A DNA stretch of 64,000 nt from Euclidia mi. Its lineage: Eukaryota > Arthropoda > Insecta > Lepidoptera > Erebidae. A model generated the notes under the pieces. The model searched no databases. It saw only the letters and a program-made list of their open reading frames with translations, and was not told the origin of the DNA. Location of the stretch: positions 76,926,450-76,990,449 of the forward strand of contig OX123187.2 in the NCBI GenBank assembly GCA_944739405.2, read 5' to 3'. The position numbers and the translations under genes were made by a program. This document shows positions 33,321-44,863 of the stretch, in pieces; position 1 is the stretch's first letter; the number at the start of each line of letters is the position of its first letter.

Positions 33321-33676
33321 GTATATTCCAGAATAATTTTAATAACGCTGCCCACAATTGTTTAACGGATGATAGATTAAGCCCAAACTTTAGTCTTCAA
33401 TGTGTTCAAATCAACTCTACCGCGAAACTACTTGGCTCTAATTCCATCCAGTTTAACTTGACTTTATGTTTTGTTGAATACGAAACTGCTATAATACACA
33501 TCTTGGGAGTAATAACTTCGCACGCAATGTTTCAATCGGCTTAAATTAAGAGGCAGTTTATTATTGCTAAGTAATGTAGGCTAGACGTTTAATGAGTCGG
33601 TTTTAATGATCAGTAATTGCTAACAATTTATTGATCTTAAATATATTAAGGAGATAAAATATGATATGTCTAAGAT

Positions 33677-34139
33677 TATGTTTCCACTAGCGATGTAGCG
33701 TAGCGTGGAATGACTTTGTTAAGAACCCATAGAATCGCTTTATTTTCCCAGCCTCGCGCAGCGCAGCACCTGTGAAATCGGCTAAGCGAAAGGTGGTTAT
33801 TATTCGTACAACACAAGCGAGTCATGGATGCAAGAGTGCGATTTGTTAGGGATGGGCGCGAACAAGAGAATTCTAGCAGCTACACGGCGGCATTTGTTAA
33901 AGTTAGATGTGCATTGTGCGGAGAACATAATGATTAGTAAAAAAACACTTCCATATGTAACAATTCAACATATAAAGCAAGAAATGGAGACAAAATAAAC
34001 AAAATTATATTTCATTTTTGGGTTACATCTGAAACGAGCCTACACATCCTCGCACCGCTCATGTTGCCGCTGGTTTACAGTTTCGCTGCGCTTCCACACA
34101 TCGCTCAGCTACGTTGTATACCTCTGGTGGAAACACAGT
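33677..34139. mobile_element. Putative MITE with TGTTTCCAC ends
   Basis: The left end tgtttccactagcgatgtag and the right end (reverse complement tgtttccaccagaggtatac) are related inverted termini. Internal gcgtag/ctacgc words are mirrored. No target duplication is clear and no transposase is present. A short open frame from 33834 (MDARVRFVRDG) could be a transposase scrap but is too short to place. Confidence 0.4.
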
Positions 34140-35110
34140 CTTCCCTTATACTACCAGTGTAGTCACCTCAAAAGGTTCGGCTTTTTGTACACGTGCCGAT
34201 TTACTATAACTTCGATCATTTCCAATCGTTTAAGAAAATATACTAATAAATTATCTTGGGTTTGTATGTTTATTGTTTATCTGTGATTTTATTCGTTATT
34301 ATGTATTAATTGTGTATTATTTCGTTTATGTATTTTCTTATATAATATAGTTATGTAAGTATGTATGTTTATTATGAGCAATAATTCGACATTAACAATT
34401 ATTTTGATGCATCATATAATACACCTACTGCTTATCTCTCTGCACCACTCTAAGGTAGACTGGTAGATAATGCCCATGGCATTAAGTCCGCCTATATACT
34501 CTGTGTATATGAAGTAATAAAATAAATAAAAAATAAATAAATATTGATACTATTCTCTAATTCCTTGTCGGTTATGGAAGGTACTAACAGTATCTTACAA
34601 ATTACGTGACTTCATTCTATATCATAGTAAGATCAAGACTATTGGACGTATCGTAGGATATGTTGTGATTAGGCAAACCAAAAGGATGGTAGCGAAACGT
34701 TTGAAGTGATGTGTGGCTCGTTATAATTGTACTTTTTACACATTTTTAGTAGATTATTATTTGAGAACTTGACGGTGAAAAGACAATTCTAAAGATAAAA
34801 TAACAGTCTGCAATAAAATACAAACAGCAAAGCTCCGTAAATTTGCATTATAAAAAGCATTGAGCAAACTCCATCCACAACGCCAATGGCACAGTTTATA
34901 TCACAAGCTCATTCAACGAATCTAGGAAAAAAAACAAGTCGTCTTATTGCACCATAATTCACGGAACTTATCGATAGCTTAAGCCTCTATCTACCTTCCT
35001 CGGTACAAGCTCGGATACTTAGCCGTTTGAAAATGGTCTAAATTAAACTAGCCCCTGACCGGTGCTGAAGAACTTTAAGTTATGGATTTCAAGTTATGAG
35101 AGAATAATAC
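34140..35110. other. AT-rich sequence, no gene seen
   Basis: Nothing recognised apart from a short AAATAAAT run at about 34517-34542. Confidence 0.5.
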
Positions 35111-35114
35111 TAGT

Positions 35115-35484
35115 TGTAACGTAAAAAAGACCTTTCAGGTGTCCATTGTTACGTTATCCCTACTTGGGTGTGTTTAAATGAGAAACGTGGTTAAATGTTA
35201 CAATAAAAATTGATTTAATTCACAATTAATTTTAGGCATCATTTAGCAAGCGAAAAAATTAGGAATTAATAAAAATTACACAGGGTCGCGTGATTCGGCG
35301 AGGGGTTGGGTTTTTGTTGAGATTCCTGCTGCCGGTTGTCCAGGAGATGTTGGTGACTTAACTGGGAGCTGTAACCGCCGCAAAAGGGCCGAACGCGGCC
35401 AGCGCTTCCATATTTATAGCCCGTTGCAGGGCGCGGGCGGCGGGGTCGACCGGGCCGAGTGATGCGTCAAGGATTGACGTCACA
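35115..35484 (-). repeat. 3' LTR of the LARD-like element
   Basis: 370 bp, starting tgtaacgtaaaaaagacctt and ending ggattgacgtcaca on the plus strand. It is the downstream LTR relative to the inferred minus-strand transcript. Confidence 0.9.
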
Positions 35485-35499
35485 CACTCCCCCCATTAG
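35485..35499 (-). other. Polypurine tract of the LARD-like element
   Basis: The minus strand reads aatggggggagtg directly before the LTR. This is the expected place and composition of the plus-strand primer, and it sets the orientation of the element. Confidence 0.65.
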
Positions 35500-36197
35500 G
35501 CCAGAATTTTCCCAGAGGGAAAATTCTGTGGCTGGTAGGTGGCAACAGCATTCCGGGACCCTGAAACAGATGAGTGGTAGTGGTGTCAGTAGGTTAAATA
35601 CAAGGCAACTATTAACCCTGAAAGAGGAAAAAAATCAAGTATAACCCTCGGCCATTCATACGTCACCAAGCATTGAACGTTCCTATAACCTGGCATTCAT
35701 CACATTCAAAAAGGCCTACACACAATCATACGCATGAACAAGCCAACATTCATTCACGATGCGAGTCGCATTCATTATAATACACGACGCGCAAAGAGGT
35801 ATTATACGTGAGTTTTATAGCAAATAGTCACCCAGTCTATGTTGGTAGGCACCACCTGACCACCCATATTCGATAAGTGAAATTAATTGAGAGAGTATAA
35901 GTCGTAAACCAATATGACGATCTTACTATATTACGATACTACAATCATACGATTAGTTGGCAGTATCACAAACAAATTGCTCATTAACGCGCTCGATGCG
36001 AATTGTAAAAGCATAAAAAAAGGTGTTCATTATAATTATGTATAAAGTATAATACAAAGTTTTGAGCCAAGTGATCGGCTGACGTAAACAAGTGAGTCAT
36101 CACTGCGCGCTTGGCGCCGGCCGCATTCCATTCTCGCGGACAAATAACTGGTTTCTGATTATGATACAAAATCGACAACGGCAAATACACAATTCGG

Positions 36198-36360
36198 AAT
36201 AGGTTGCAATGTATAGTACATCACCGCAGGAGACAATCGATGACATAGTGTACACAACCATAGCCAAAAACACAAAAAAAATATTCACGGCAAGATGTAA
36301 TGTATAGTACATCGTCGAAGGAGACTGTCGACGACATAGTATACACAACCATAGCTAAAA
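36198..36360. repeat. Two tandem units of about 100 bp inside the LARD interior
   Basis: aatgtatagtacatc.c.g. (36208 and 36299), gagac, then gacatagt.tacacaaccata (36240 and 36332) occur twice in order with a spacing of about 91-92 bp. Confidence 0.75.
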
Positions 36361-36372
36361 AACCTCAAAAAA

Positions 36373-36440
36373 ACGCAAGCGAGAATCGAACCACAGACCG
36401 ATCCGACAACAACTTTTTAGCCACTGAGCCATAAGGGAAT
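36373..36440 (-). repeat. tRNA-like head inside the LARD interior
   Basis: The minus strand has an A-box-like tggctcagtggctaaaaag and, about 30 nt later, a B-box-like ggttcgattctcgc. The spacing is tRNA-like, but the segment lacks a proper acceptor stem. It is likely the head of a SINE captured in the element, not a functional tRNA. Confidence 0.5.
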
Positions 36441-37089
36441 TTTTTTTATTATATTACGATCAGTCATTACCAAAGCTATAAGTTACAAGATATATGGGTA
36501 CATGATTTAGCTGTAATTAGGAGTTAAAGACTTTATACACTATTTGCAACCAAGTGTTAAGTTATTTTAGTGATTAATTCATTAGTGATGAGCATTAATC
36601 ATTACATTCTTAAACTTTGTAGTGAGTTAATTTAAGATCTTTTATATGGAAATCACCAAGAGAAACATATCTGATATTTATATAGTTATAATATATTTAT
36701 TATGTGAAAGTTGGGTAGTTATCAGATAGTTGGATAATTAGTTAGATAAATAACAGATTCTTTGTAACAATATTACATTTAATAAACTTTATTACAATTT
36801 ATAACTGAAATATTTATTCATTTTATGTTAGCATGTTTACATAAATCATTAACACAACACAATGCATTATTTTGTGAGCTTCGACTCGGAAACAAAAGAA
36901 CCATTGTTGGCCTTCACAAATAATTATGTAGGTAATTATAACTTTGTATAGATATGCGTCTTACATTGTTGTGAATGAAACTGTACCCAATCGTTTATAA
37001 ACTTATTTATGCTGTAATAGAATAAGATTCAGTTATTTTATTCAGCTTTTAGGTTTAAAATAGTTGATTGTAAAATACGAAAGGGTATT

Positions 37090-37330
37090 CTTAAACTTGT
37101 ACATCAATTAATTCGCTTTAGTTATTAAAGTATATAAATTATTGATTTATGTATAGGTACCCACATTAGTTATTTAAGTATTGAAATTATTGATTTAATT
37201 TGTGTATAAACAGCCACTTTAGTTATTTAATGAGGTATGAATATTATTTATTTGATTCATATGTAAATAGGCACTTATTTATTCAAGAAAGTTATTGATT
37301 CAATTTATGTGCAAATACCCACTTTAGTAA
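37090..37330. repeat. Degenerate AT-rich tandem repeat, about 60-65 bp unit
   Basis: The words ttagttatt, attgatt(ta/ca)att and a ccca(c/t)(a/t)tta-type motif recur about four times at roughly 60-bp intervals. Confidence 0.55.
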
Positions 37331-38470
37331 AAGTTAGTTTCAATTCAATTAAGTTTGATAAATTCAGTTAGATATAATAACCTTTGCGTTAACACAAGAA
37401 CATAATATAACCACTACTTAAACTGGTCTATTAAAACCAGATGCATAGCATTTAGTAAAAAGGAAACAAGTTACATATTGACAATTAAGTAGTTTTCCGG
37501 CCGTCAGCGGCTTAATTTTACCATTTATTTATCATTTTATGTTTTATATATTTCAATAGAAACCAGACATTGAAAGAACAATCCTAGCGACACAAAACAT
37601 TACAAAAAGAACATAATTCAATAATTGCGACGCAGGAATTTTATGTTTGAGTTCACAATGAACAGTAAATGCATAAATAGATGCATTTGCAAATGACATA
37701 CCGATAGGCAGTAACAAGGAGATAAAATCGAAGACCAAAAACAACGATTGTAGCATAATAAACATTTGACAAAACGAACAACTAATAATTCTACGATGAT
37801 ATTTGTATTTCTATATCAAATAGACAATAATTACATTCGTTCATTATTGTTAGTGAGCAACCTGCATGTGCCACGTGTACATTTTATTAATAAATGAACG
37901 CGGAATTCTAGCTAGATACCTAGTATATAATACGCTAGCATCTTAGGTACGTTCATTCTCAGCCAGTCCAACTATGTTAGGTACACGTGGTATAACAAAG
38001 ATGCAACTTTCTTAGTAAGCAAGAAAAGAATAGTTAATATTAAAAGATAATCGCCGTAGTAGGCAGTAAAAGTATTAAATAATACCGACTATATAGAAAT
38101 ATATCGCCGTACAAAATCACTAGCAGAAGGTAATAGTAGAAAATAGAAAGAAATGAAAAAGAGAAGGGTGTGAATTCGCTCCATAAGTCAGCCAAAGCAG
38201 ATTATTAGCAATAATTACTAGTAGCACTTAATTACCTTAGTGGCATTTAAAAAAGGTTAATTGCGAAGCGTACGATCATCGAAGGTGACCTTAGCACGTC
38301 GTTAGTGGACTTGAGGTCGTAAATCGCAATACAAAGAATGCAATCGACGAATGTGACCTTAGCGCGTCTTTAGAGGACACGTGGCCGCAGTCGAACGATT
38401 ATAACTCGTTACTTATGCGGTTGATACACAATAATTATCACACGCGGTAACAGAAAAAGTTATAAAATTT

Positions 38471-38585
38471 GTCTGTTGTGACCGGCTCAACACGCCCGAC
38501 CTTCCGAGCACAACAAAACAAAAAGAGAAAATGTCTATTGTGGCCGGCATAACACCACCGACTTTCCGTCCACAATAAAACAAGC
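38471..38585. repeat. Diverged direct duplication of about 55-60 bp
   Basis: The left unit gtctgttgtgaccggctcaa with cgcccgaccttccgagcaca is repeated as gtctattgtggccggcataa with caccgactttccgtccaca. It lies close to the 5' end of the minus-oriented LARD-like element. Confidence 0.65.
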
Positions 38586-38729
38586 AAAAAGAAACAATAA
38601 ATGCCACTAAAATAATTACACACTGCTTTGGAACGATTTCACACATACACAAAAAAATAAAATAAAAAAAGACTCACCGGCAGCGGATTCTCAACAAAAC
38701 CCTACCTATAATATTCCCGTGGGCGACAC

Positions 38730-39099
38730 TGTAACGTAAAAAAGACCTTTGGGGTGTCCATTGTTACGTTATCCCTACTTGGGTGTGTTTAAATGAGAAA
38801 CGTGGTTAAATGTTACAATTAAAATTGATTTAATTCACAATTAATTTTAGGCATCATTTAGCAAGCGAAAAAATTAGGAATTAATAAAAATTACACAGGG
38901 TCGCGTGATTCGGCGAGGGGTTGGGTTTTTGTTGAGATTCCTGCTGCCGGTTGTCCAGGAGATGTTGGTGACTTAACTGGGAGCTGTAGCCGCCGCAAAA
39001 GGGCCGAACGCGGCCAGCGCTTCCATATTTATAGCCCGTTGCAGGGCGCGGGCGGCGGGGTCGACCGGGCCGAGTGATGCGTCAAGGATTGACGTCACA
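38730..39099 (-). repeat. 5' LTR of the LARD-like element
   Basis: 370 bp. Differences from 35115-35484 seen by eye are ttcagg/ttgggg (two), caataaaa/caattaaa and tgtaacc/tgtagcc. It would carry the promoter for the minus-strand transcript. Confidence 0.9.
39026..39034 (-). promoter_or_regulatory. TATA box of the LARD-like 5' LTR
   Basis: The minus strand reads CTATAAATA inside a G+C-rich context about 70 nt from the LTR start, matching the animal TATA consensus and position. The same site is present in the other LTR (35411-35419). Confidence 0.6.
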
Positions 39100-39103
39100 T
39101 AGT

Positions 39104-40782
39104 ATTTGCAACACTATGGGTAAGTAAGTTTGTCTTGCTAAGAATTGGAATCTGTAAAGGATTATGGAATGAACTGGTGCGACACCGTTGCTTGGTAGAT
39201 ATATTTTAGCAGACACAAATGAATTGCAAACTACAACAACTTTGTATATTTATAAATAAACAAAGTCGTTTTCTTTTATGAAAATATGTTCTAATTGACA
39301 AAAACCGTGCTGTTTACTTCCTTATTTTTCGTTTGTAATAGTTTTTTGTATATGCAACACGAGTAGCCCTTCCTTTGTCGAATTATTCTGTAATGCTTCG
39401 TTAGCTGGCGGCAATTCTTCTGGTTCATTTATGTAAGGTTACATTGATTCTTTATCCTAACAAATTTTTACAATATTTACTGAAACCATCCCGCTTTTTC
39501 ACTATGTTCCCTGTGCAGTCAACAGCTTAACATACAGTATCAATACACTGTCTGTTATAACATAGGAGCAACTCTCATTGATGGTGACTCTCTGAGCAGA
39601 CTATGTGCGGAGGTGTATATTAGCAGCGATTTCAAATCGCTATCAGTTGGACCAAAAATCTCGAAGTCATCCGTTATAAGCGATTAAAGTCGTTACAGTA
39701 TGGATCGCATATTATATTTACATAGACAGCTAATAAAATTTGTAGGTATAAAGACGTTAATATCATTGCGCCATTAGTAGTATTAGTACCTACAAGCTTA
39801 CTATGTTTTTAGGATAATTACAAATAAAAATATAAAAATATACAATGATGAACACACTGAACACTAGCAGTACTTATCGGACACAGACGGAACTACGAGG
39901 ATAAGAAAAGATAAAAAATTGAATCCGAAATTTTTATCTCTCGGCAGCATCCACCGACCGATCGCGGTTCATCAGGTGTGTAAGACACCTCTGCTTACCT
40001 ATTCAGCAACAAAGGCGTAAAGTTATGTTTGTAATTTTAACACATGTCATATATACCCTTAGAGGCTCGAAGTACCAATTGAAATTCAATCTTCTCAATT
40101 ATAATAGCCTTCATATATATAATGATGTCTCAGGCTAAATTGTATATTAATACTAAACATATTTTCAAACGTAATTTAGTTTTCTCATTTTCACGCTTGG
40201 ATATCTTACATCATAAATTAATACGCAACATTCGGATTTTTATCAATTTAGTCTGTCAAAATATATAATTTTTATGTTAAAACGTTTTATTTTATGGAAT
40301 GATCGTTAAAAAGAGAATACTGGGCAATGTACTAACTACATTTTCACCTAATGTGTGCGTATTTGGCGATACCATTGTTATCGTTACTTGCAGACTTAAT
40401 AACATTGACATCGAAAACAATGTACCTAGATAATTATTTTTTTTATAGAAACTTTCAATAAAAATTATTACAAACTGACTACAATTATTTCGAATCTTAA
40501 ATTATATTTTTGAATAATGAGAACGAAAAAAAGAGTCTTCAACTTTTTGCAGATCAAGTAATTGAAGTGAAATGCGAAACTATGTCGATATAAATGTTTG
40601 CCATTAAAAGGAAAGTTTATTTATTCTATTTCAAAGACATGAAACTACTATCCTTGGCTAAGACATAAAAAGTAAGAAATATGCCGACATTGAACCATCA
40701 AAGACCTGCTCACATTCATAATAAAAAATAATGAAGATAAGCAAACTGTTCCTTGACAGGGATTTTTTCTGTGTTTTTTTTT
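39104..40782. other. AT-rich sequence, no gene seen
   Basis: A scrap resembling the SINE C end lies near 39985-40025 (agacacctctgcttacctat). Nothing else recognised. Confidence 0.45.
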
Positions 40783-40996
40783 AAAGACTACTCCTGCACT
40801 AGGCATAAATCTTGCTTCACGGGGGACTTTATAAACACACAAACACTGGACACAGTGAACATCCAGACTCGAAACAACAACAAATTATTAATGGTTCACC
40901 AAAGTGTTGTCTCGTATGGGAATCGAACTCACAACCACTCGGCGCAGTGTCAATCGGCGAGGCGGTCGCTTCAACCACTACACCACCCTTGCAGTC
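40783..40996 (-). mobile_element. SINE family B copy
   Basis: Minus-strand copy of 8674-8887. The tRNA-like head is at the right (ggttgaagcgaccgcctcg, then gagttcgattcccatacg) and the body runs through gtttcgagtctggatgttc. It ends aggagtagtcttt at the left. Confidence 0.8.
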
Positions 40997-41367
40997 CACC
41001 ATACCTGAGGCTACTGGTTGACTTCTAGAGAACTACTTAACTAACACTTTGACATACTTGGAAACTACTGAGCACGAGCAGCTGTTTGGCATGTATGTTC
41101 CTTGAGGAGTGTAGCGGAGCATAAATGCTCCGCTACAGTATTCATGGAAATTTCCACACTAAGTGGGTAAAGTAGGCCCACGTGGGTGGAACCAAATAAA
41201 GAAGAGATGTAGTATCAAGTAAAATTCGTACTAATATGGTAAATGCGAAAGTGTTTGTTTGTTTATTTCACGTCGCAACAAAGCTGTTATGTTATGATTT
41301 TGCAGAGTGGCATTGCCTTCTTTTCACTCCGATAACCGATACCCAGGTTGTTGAATTGTAGTCATCG
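40997..41367. other. No gene seen
   Basis: A small hairpin-like pair, tgtagcggagcataaatgctccgctaca (41109-41136; arms of 12 nt around a 4-nt centre), lies in otherwise unremarkable sequence. Confidence 0.5.
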
Positions 41368-41727
41368 TCCTAGCGTTATCCCAGTTTCAACCTGGTGTCC
41401 ACTTACTTGTCTAACCGGATTTGGCTGAATATTAGCTTTTCCACAGAGCGACTGCCTGTCTGGCCTCCGCAACCCGAAGGGATAGCAATGTTCCATGGTT
41501 AAGACTAGTGTCAGTTTACTTAGAGGTACTGAAGCCCTATAACGACTGTCAAAGATCTTGATGACAACGGGGACCGAGGGCTTAACGTGCTCTCCGAGGC
41601 ACGGACAAGCGATAGTTAACATTTCAATACGCACACAATTCCGAAAAGTCAGTGGTGCGCACCGTGGATTTGAACCCGATACCTTCTGCATGGCAATCTG
41701 TTGGTATTTTCACTAGGCTATCGCTGG
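41368..41727 (-). mobile_element. SINE family A, near full-length
   Basis: The minus-strand copy runs from cctagcgttatcccagtt at the tail to the tRNA-like head (gatttgaacccgatacc, ggctatcgctggc) at the right. All body blocks are present with modest divergence. Confidence 0.82.
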
Positions 41728-42245
41728 CTGTTGTTGGTTGTTTGTTGTAGCTTGTTGAATTCTAGTATTATTTGATATAATATTAAACTTGAACCTGCTT
41801 TATCGTTATTCCTAGACTCCAAGCCGCCCACTTGGGTCTGTTGACAGTTCTTATTATTTGCGCAGCCGTCTCCAAGGATCTGCTTACATCCTAACTAGAA
41901 ACTTGAAAGGGCCTTACGATCTTACCATAAAGGAATGCAATATTATAAACTTGGACGTCAGATAATGAAAGTTTCTGCGTTTGTATTCAAATCCTCCATT
42001 TATTGTTTTGAGATGTTTCGTGATTTCAATAGGGTTGTAAGTATTTCAAATTTATGGAAATATTATATAATGGCAATCTCTGTTATGAATTATTTGTAAA
42101 TAAAATTATGTCTGTAAGGAATATGGAAAAAGCTTTCGTGTTTAGTGGACATATTCTTGGAAACAAGCCAAAGTAAATAGGCGTACTGCACCAACCAGGT
42201 AACTGATAAATATGATCAATTATATTTATTCTTTAATATCATCCT
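41728..42245. other. No gene seen
   Basis: AT-rich. Nothing recognised. Confidence 0.5.
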
Positions 42246-42495
42246 TCAAGCGTGATTTCAGTGGAAATGGTGGTCCGCTTACTAGTCTAACCATATTTGA
42301 CTGAATTTAACAAATTTCACAGAGCAACTGCCTGTCTGACCGCTGGCGCTGCTAAGTCTAACTGCTTTTAATGGGTATCAGTTAATTCAGAAGTACTGAC
42401 TCCGACGGTCTCTGATAACAACTGTCAAAGATCTTCATGACAGTCGAAACGATGGCTTAGCATGCTCTCCGGGGTACATGACCAGTGATAATTAG

Positions 42496-42721
42496 TGTTG
42501 AGGCTGTTTGGTGTGTCTCGTGTGCGTGTATGTCCTTGATGTGTTCAGGGTTACGACTCATGGGATTCTCAAGTAAAAAGCTGGTTCGTAGGTACACAAT
42601 ATGTTTATTCGTTCAAACGTTACAAATGCCAGCGAGCGACTGACTCCAATTCACTACTTGCGCTACAGGCGCGTTACATACAATGTTTAATGTGCTAACG
42701 TCAGCTAAACGTGACCCCACA
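42496..42721 (-). repeat. 3' LTR of the gypsy element
   Basis: 226 bp. Differences from the other LTR include gtgttcagg/gtgatcagg, caatatg/caatacg, gctacagg/gcttcagg and ttacatac/ttacgtac. Confidence 0.93.
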
Positions 42722-42736
42722 TACATCACCTTCCCT
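42722..42736 (-). other. Polypurine tract of the gypsy element
   Basis: The minus strand reads agggaaggtgatgta immediately before the LTR, following an A/T run. Confidence 0.6.
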
Positions 42737-42973
42737 AAAAAAATTTTTTTTACAAAAAAATATGATCAGTGGGGTTGGCAACAAATAGGTTGTACAATAA
42801 AAAGTATCAATACTTGATACAAAATTAAATATAGAGTACATACCTACTAAAAGTTTGTTTTATTTTTAACCCAATACAAAACCCATAACTTATAACTAAG
42901 GTGACACACTTATAACTAGCAACACATATATTCTAGATGTAAAACACATTCACAGTTATCTACAAACAGTCAT

Positions 42974-43297
42974 TTATGCATACTGTACAGTCTGTGGCTG
43001 GGTAATAACTGCTGTAGGTTGACCGGCTTTGTCTGCCTGGTTCGACACAGTCGCAATTGCAAATTCCTTTCTAGCCCACTTTTTCACTCCTCTATGGCAT
43101 CTTTTACATAACACAAAAATGCCTAAAAACAATATAATACTCAAAAGTATCACCATCACTGTACGGTACAGTGATGGTGATGTTTCTAATTTCTGTTCCA
43201 TTGTCATTTGACTGGCGTTATTTGCACCATTTTGCACTATAATTACTTCTTCTTGTTTACTGTAACTATTGCACATTTTTGCAGTAAAATAAAACAA
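42974..43297 (-). CDS. Small single-pass membrane protein in the envelope position of the gypsy element
   Basis: A 107-codon intact frame between the end of pol and the 3' LTR. The N-terminal half is polar (acidic KQEEVII, NNAS sequon). A single hydrophobic helix follows at about residues 47-67 (TVMVILLSIILFLGIFVLC). A Cys/basic stop-transfer run (CKRCHRGVKKWARKE) leads into a polar tail of about 35 residues. No signal peptide, no SU-type cysteine-rich ectodomain and no furin-like site is seen. The layout fits a type I or III small membrane protein. It could be a stripped-down envelope relic, a viroporin-like accessory protein, or a captured host ORF. It is the only intact protein frame of the element. 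Confidence 0.6.
   Translation of the reverse strand: MFYFTAKMCNSYSKQEEVIIVQNGANNASQMTMEQKLETSPSLYRTVMVILLSIILFLGIFVLCKRCHRGVKKWARKEFAIATVSNQADKAGQPTAVITQPQTVQYA
43149..43181. repeat. Perfect 16-bp inverted repeat with 1-nt centre
   Basis: atcaccatcactgtac (43149-43164), one g, then gtacagtgatggtgat (43166-43181). It lies within the membrane-protein ORF, at the start of its hydrophobic helix. Confidence 0.95.
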
Positions 43298-43530
43298 TGA
43301 TTGTTATAACAAAAGTATCTGCTAATAAGATATTTACAAGATTGGTTTCTTAACAAACGTTTAACTTACTTTATACTAATCTATAGCTTACGTAGCGGAT
43401 TTTATGTAAGGCTTGCTCTATAGTAAAAGATATTTTACAATGCTATGCGGGGCTACGTTTTAGCTCTTACATTTGTAATATATTTATAGTATAGCATAGC
43501 TTCGCTTACAAGTGGTATAGCAATGCCTTT

Positions 43531-44760
43531 TTATATTAAGAATCGTACTGGTTGTCGTATTACGCGACCTGTACGCGTTGTACGGGTGCTTGGCTTATGT
43601 GTCGAAATGACTGGATGCTGGGCATTTAGAGATGTATCCTTACTGTCTAATGCTGTCTTAACACTTATGTCTAAATTATTACTATCATCTTAACTATTTT
43701 CCTGTATAATATATGCAGGTTTTAATCTATCTATTGATATAAAACCTTTACGGTTGGGGTACTGAATTTCATATACTTTATTATTTCTATTTAATACACG
43801 GTAGGGTCCATCATAAGCAGGACAAAGCGATTTTTTTAACATGTCGTTTCTTATTTATTTATTTATTTATTTTATACTTTATTGTACACTTAAGTATATA
43901 AAACATTTTAAGGAATTGTAAATGAAATACAGTACAATGGGCGGCCTTATCGCTAAAAGCGATTTCTACCAGGCAACCTTTACAAAAACGTATTCACAGT
44001 CTTTTAAGTCCTTATGTACGAATATCTTACGAGAATCTCTATCGGTACGAGATTTAGGTCGTAAGCTATTTATTATACTTCTTAACTTTTCAACATAGGT
44101 GTACTCGTTTGTTGACGTTAACCCTGTTTCTCTGTAAAAATCTCCTGGTAATCTCAGCCTCAAGCCTAACATTACCGTGGGTAGCTCGTCAACCCAAGAT
44201 GCGTTTTCTGACAATCGACAAGTAATTGCACTTTTCATTGTTCGGTGCAATCTTTCGACCTCGCCATTACTACACGGATGGTATGGGGTAGTTCTTATCT
44301 TATTAATACCTAAAATTTTAACTAAACTATTAAATAATTCTGACTCAAATTGTCGTCCCATATCATTAGTTATGTTGTTTGGACATCCATATCTACATAC
44401 CCAATTCTCATAAAAGTTTCTGGCTACTGTGTCAGCTGTTATGTCTACTAACGGGATAGCCTCGGGCCATCGTGTAAAACGGTCTATCATCGTGAAACAG
44501 TATCGATGTCTTTGTTGACTAGGTGGTAATGGGCCGATGATATCAATATGCACATGTGAAAATTTATGTGATTCCGGGAAACACTGTGGACTTGATATAG
44601 TATGTCTATTAAGTTTAACTTTTTGGCATTGTAAACATGTCTTTACCCAATTGTTTACATCTTGATTCATACCGGGCCAAAAGAATCTTTGCGAAATCAT
44701 TTTCCTAGATGCGCGTTTTCCTGGGTGACGTAGCAAATGCTAATTTACGGAATTACTTTG
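43531..44760 (-). pseudogene. gypsy integrase, broken
   Basis: The 44736-43966 frame carries the zinc-domain end (CLQCQK), the first catalytic Asp (HVHIDIIGPLP), the second Asp (NDMGRQFES) and the Glu (NGEVERLHRT); the D,D-35-E core is complete. The upstream His pair is frameshifted (about 44740-44760). Within the core's C-terminal part about 25 residues are missing between MLGLR and LRLPGDFY, a deletion across a repeated Leu-Arg. The C-terminal domain is interrupted at about 43975 by a roughly 120-bp insertion and resumes at 43856 as CPAYDGPYRVLNRNNK and FISIDRLKPAY. The pol stop is at 43531-43533. Confidence 0.85.
43855..43975 (-). mobile_element. Short LINE 3'-end insertion in the integrase
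   Basis: The minus strand reads tagaaatcgcttttagcgat and aaggccgcccattgtac, then an aataaagta signal and an (AAAT)n tail. From general knowledge this resembles the 3' end of common lepidopteran LINEs, heavily 5'-truncated. It splits the integrase C-terminal domain between the VFVKV and LKKSLCP blocks. Confidence 0.7.
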
Positions 44761-44863
44761 GTAAATACGGTCTTACATTATTTGACGAAATCTCGCAACA
44801 TATAGAAATATTCGTGTTTGGTAATAATATAGTTTTAAAATGTAGGTTACTGTTCTTATCGTT

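Larger units (their letters stand above)
35115..39099 (-). mobile_element. Non-autonomous LTR retrotransposon (LARD-like), 3985 bp
   Basis: Two 370-bp LTRs with TG...CA ends (35115-35484 and 38730-39099) differ at about four positions by eye. They are flanked by TAGT (35111-35114 and 39100-39103). The 3245-bp interior has no gag, pol or other long frame, so it depends on proteins from another LTR element. Orientation is minus: a purine-rich tract (GGGGGGAGTG on the minus strand) abuts the LTR at 35484, and a TATA box points to minus-strand transcription. The PBS-like tgtcgcccacggg lies next to the other LTR. The low LTR divergence indicates recent insertion. Confidence 0.88.

Noticed and set aside
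43029..43211. Plus-strand 60-codon frame opposite the gypsy membrane ORF
   Set aside because: It is the antisense shadow of the minus-strand ORF, helped by the palindrome.
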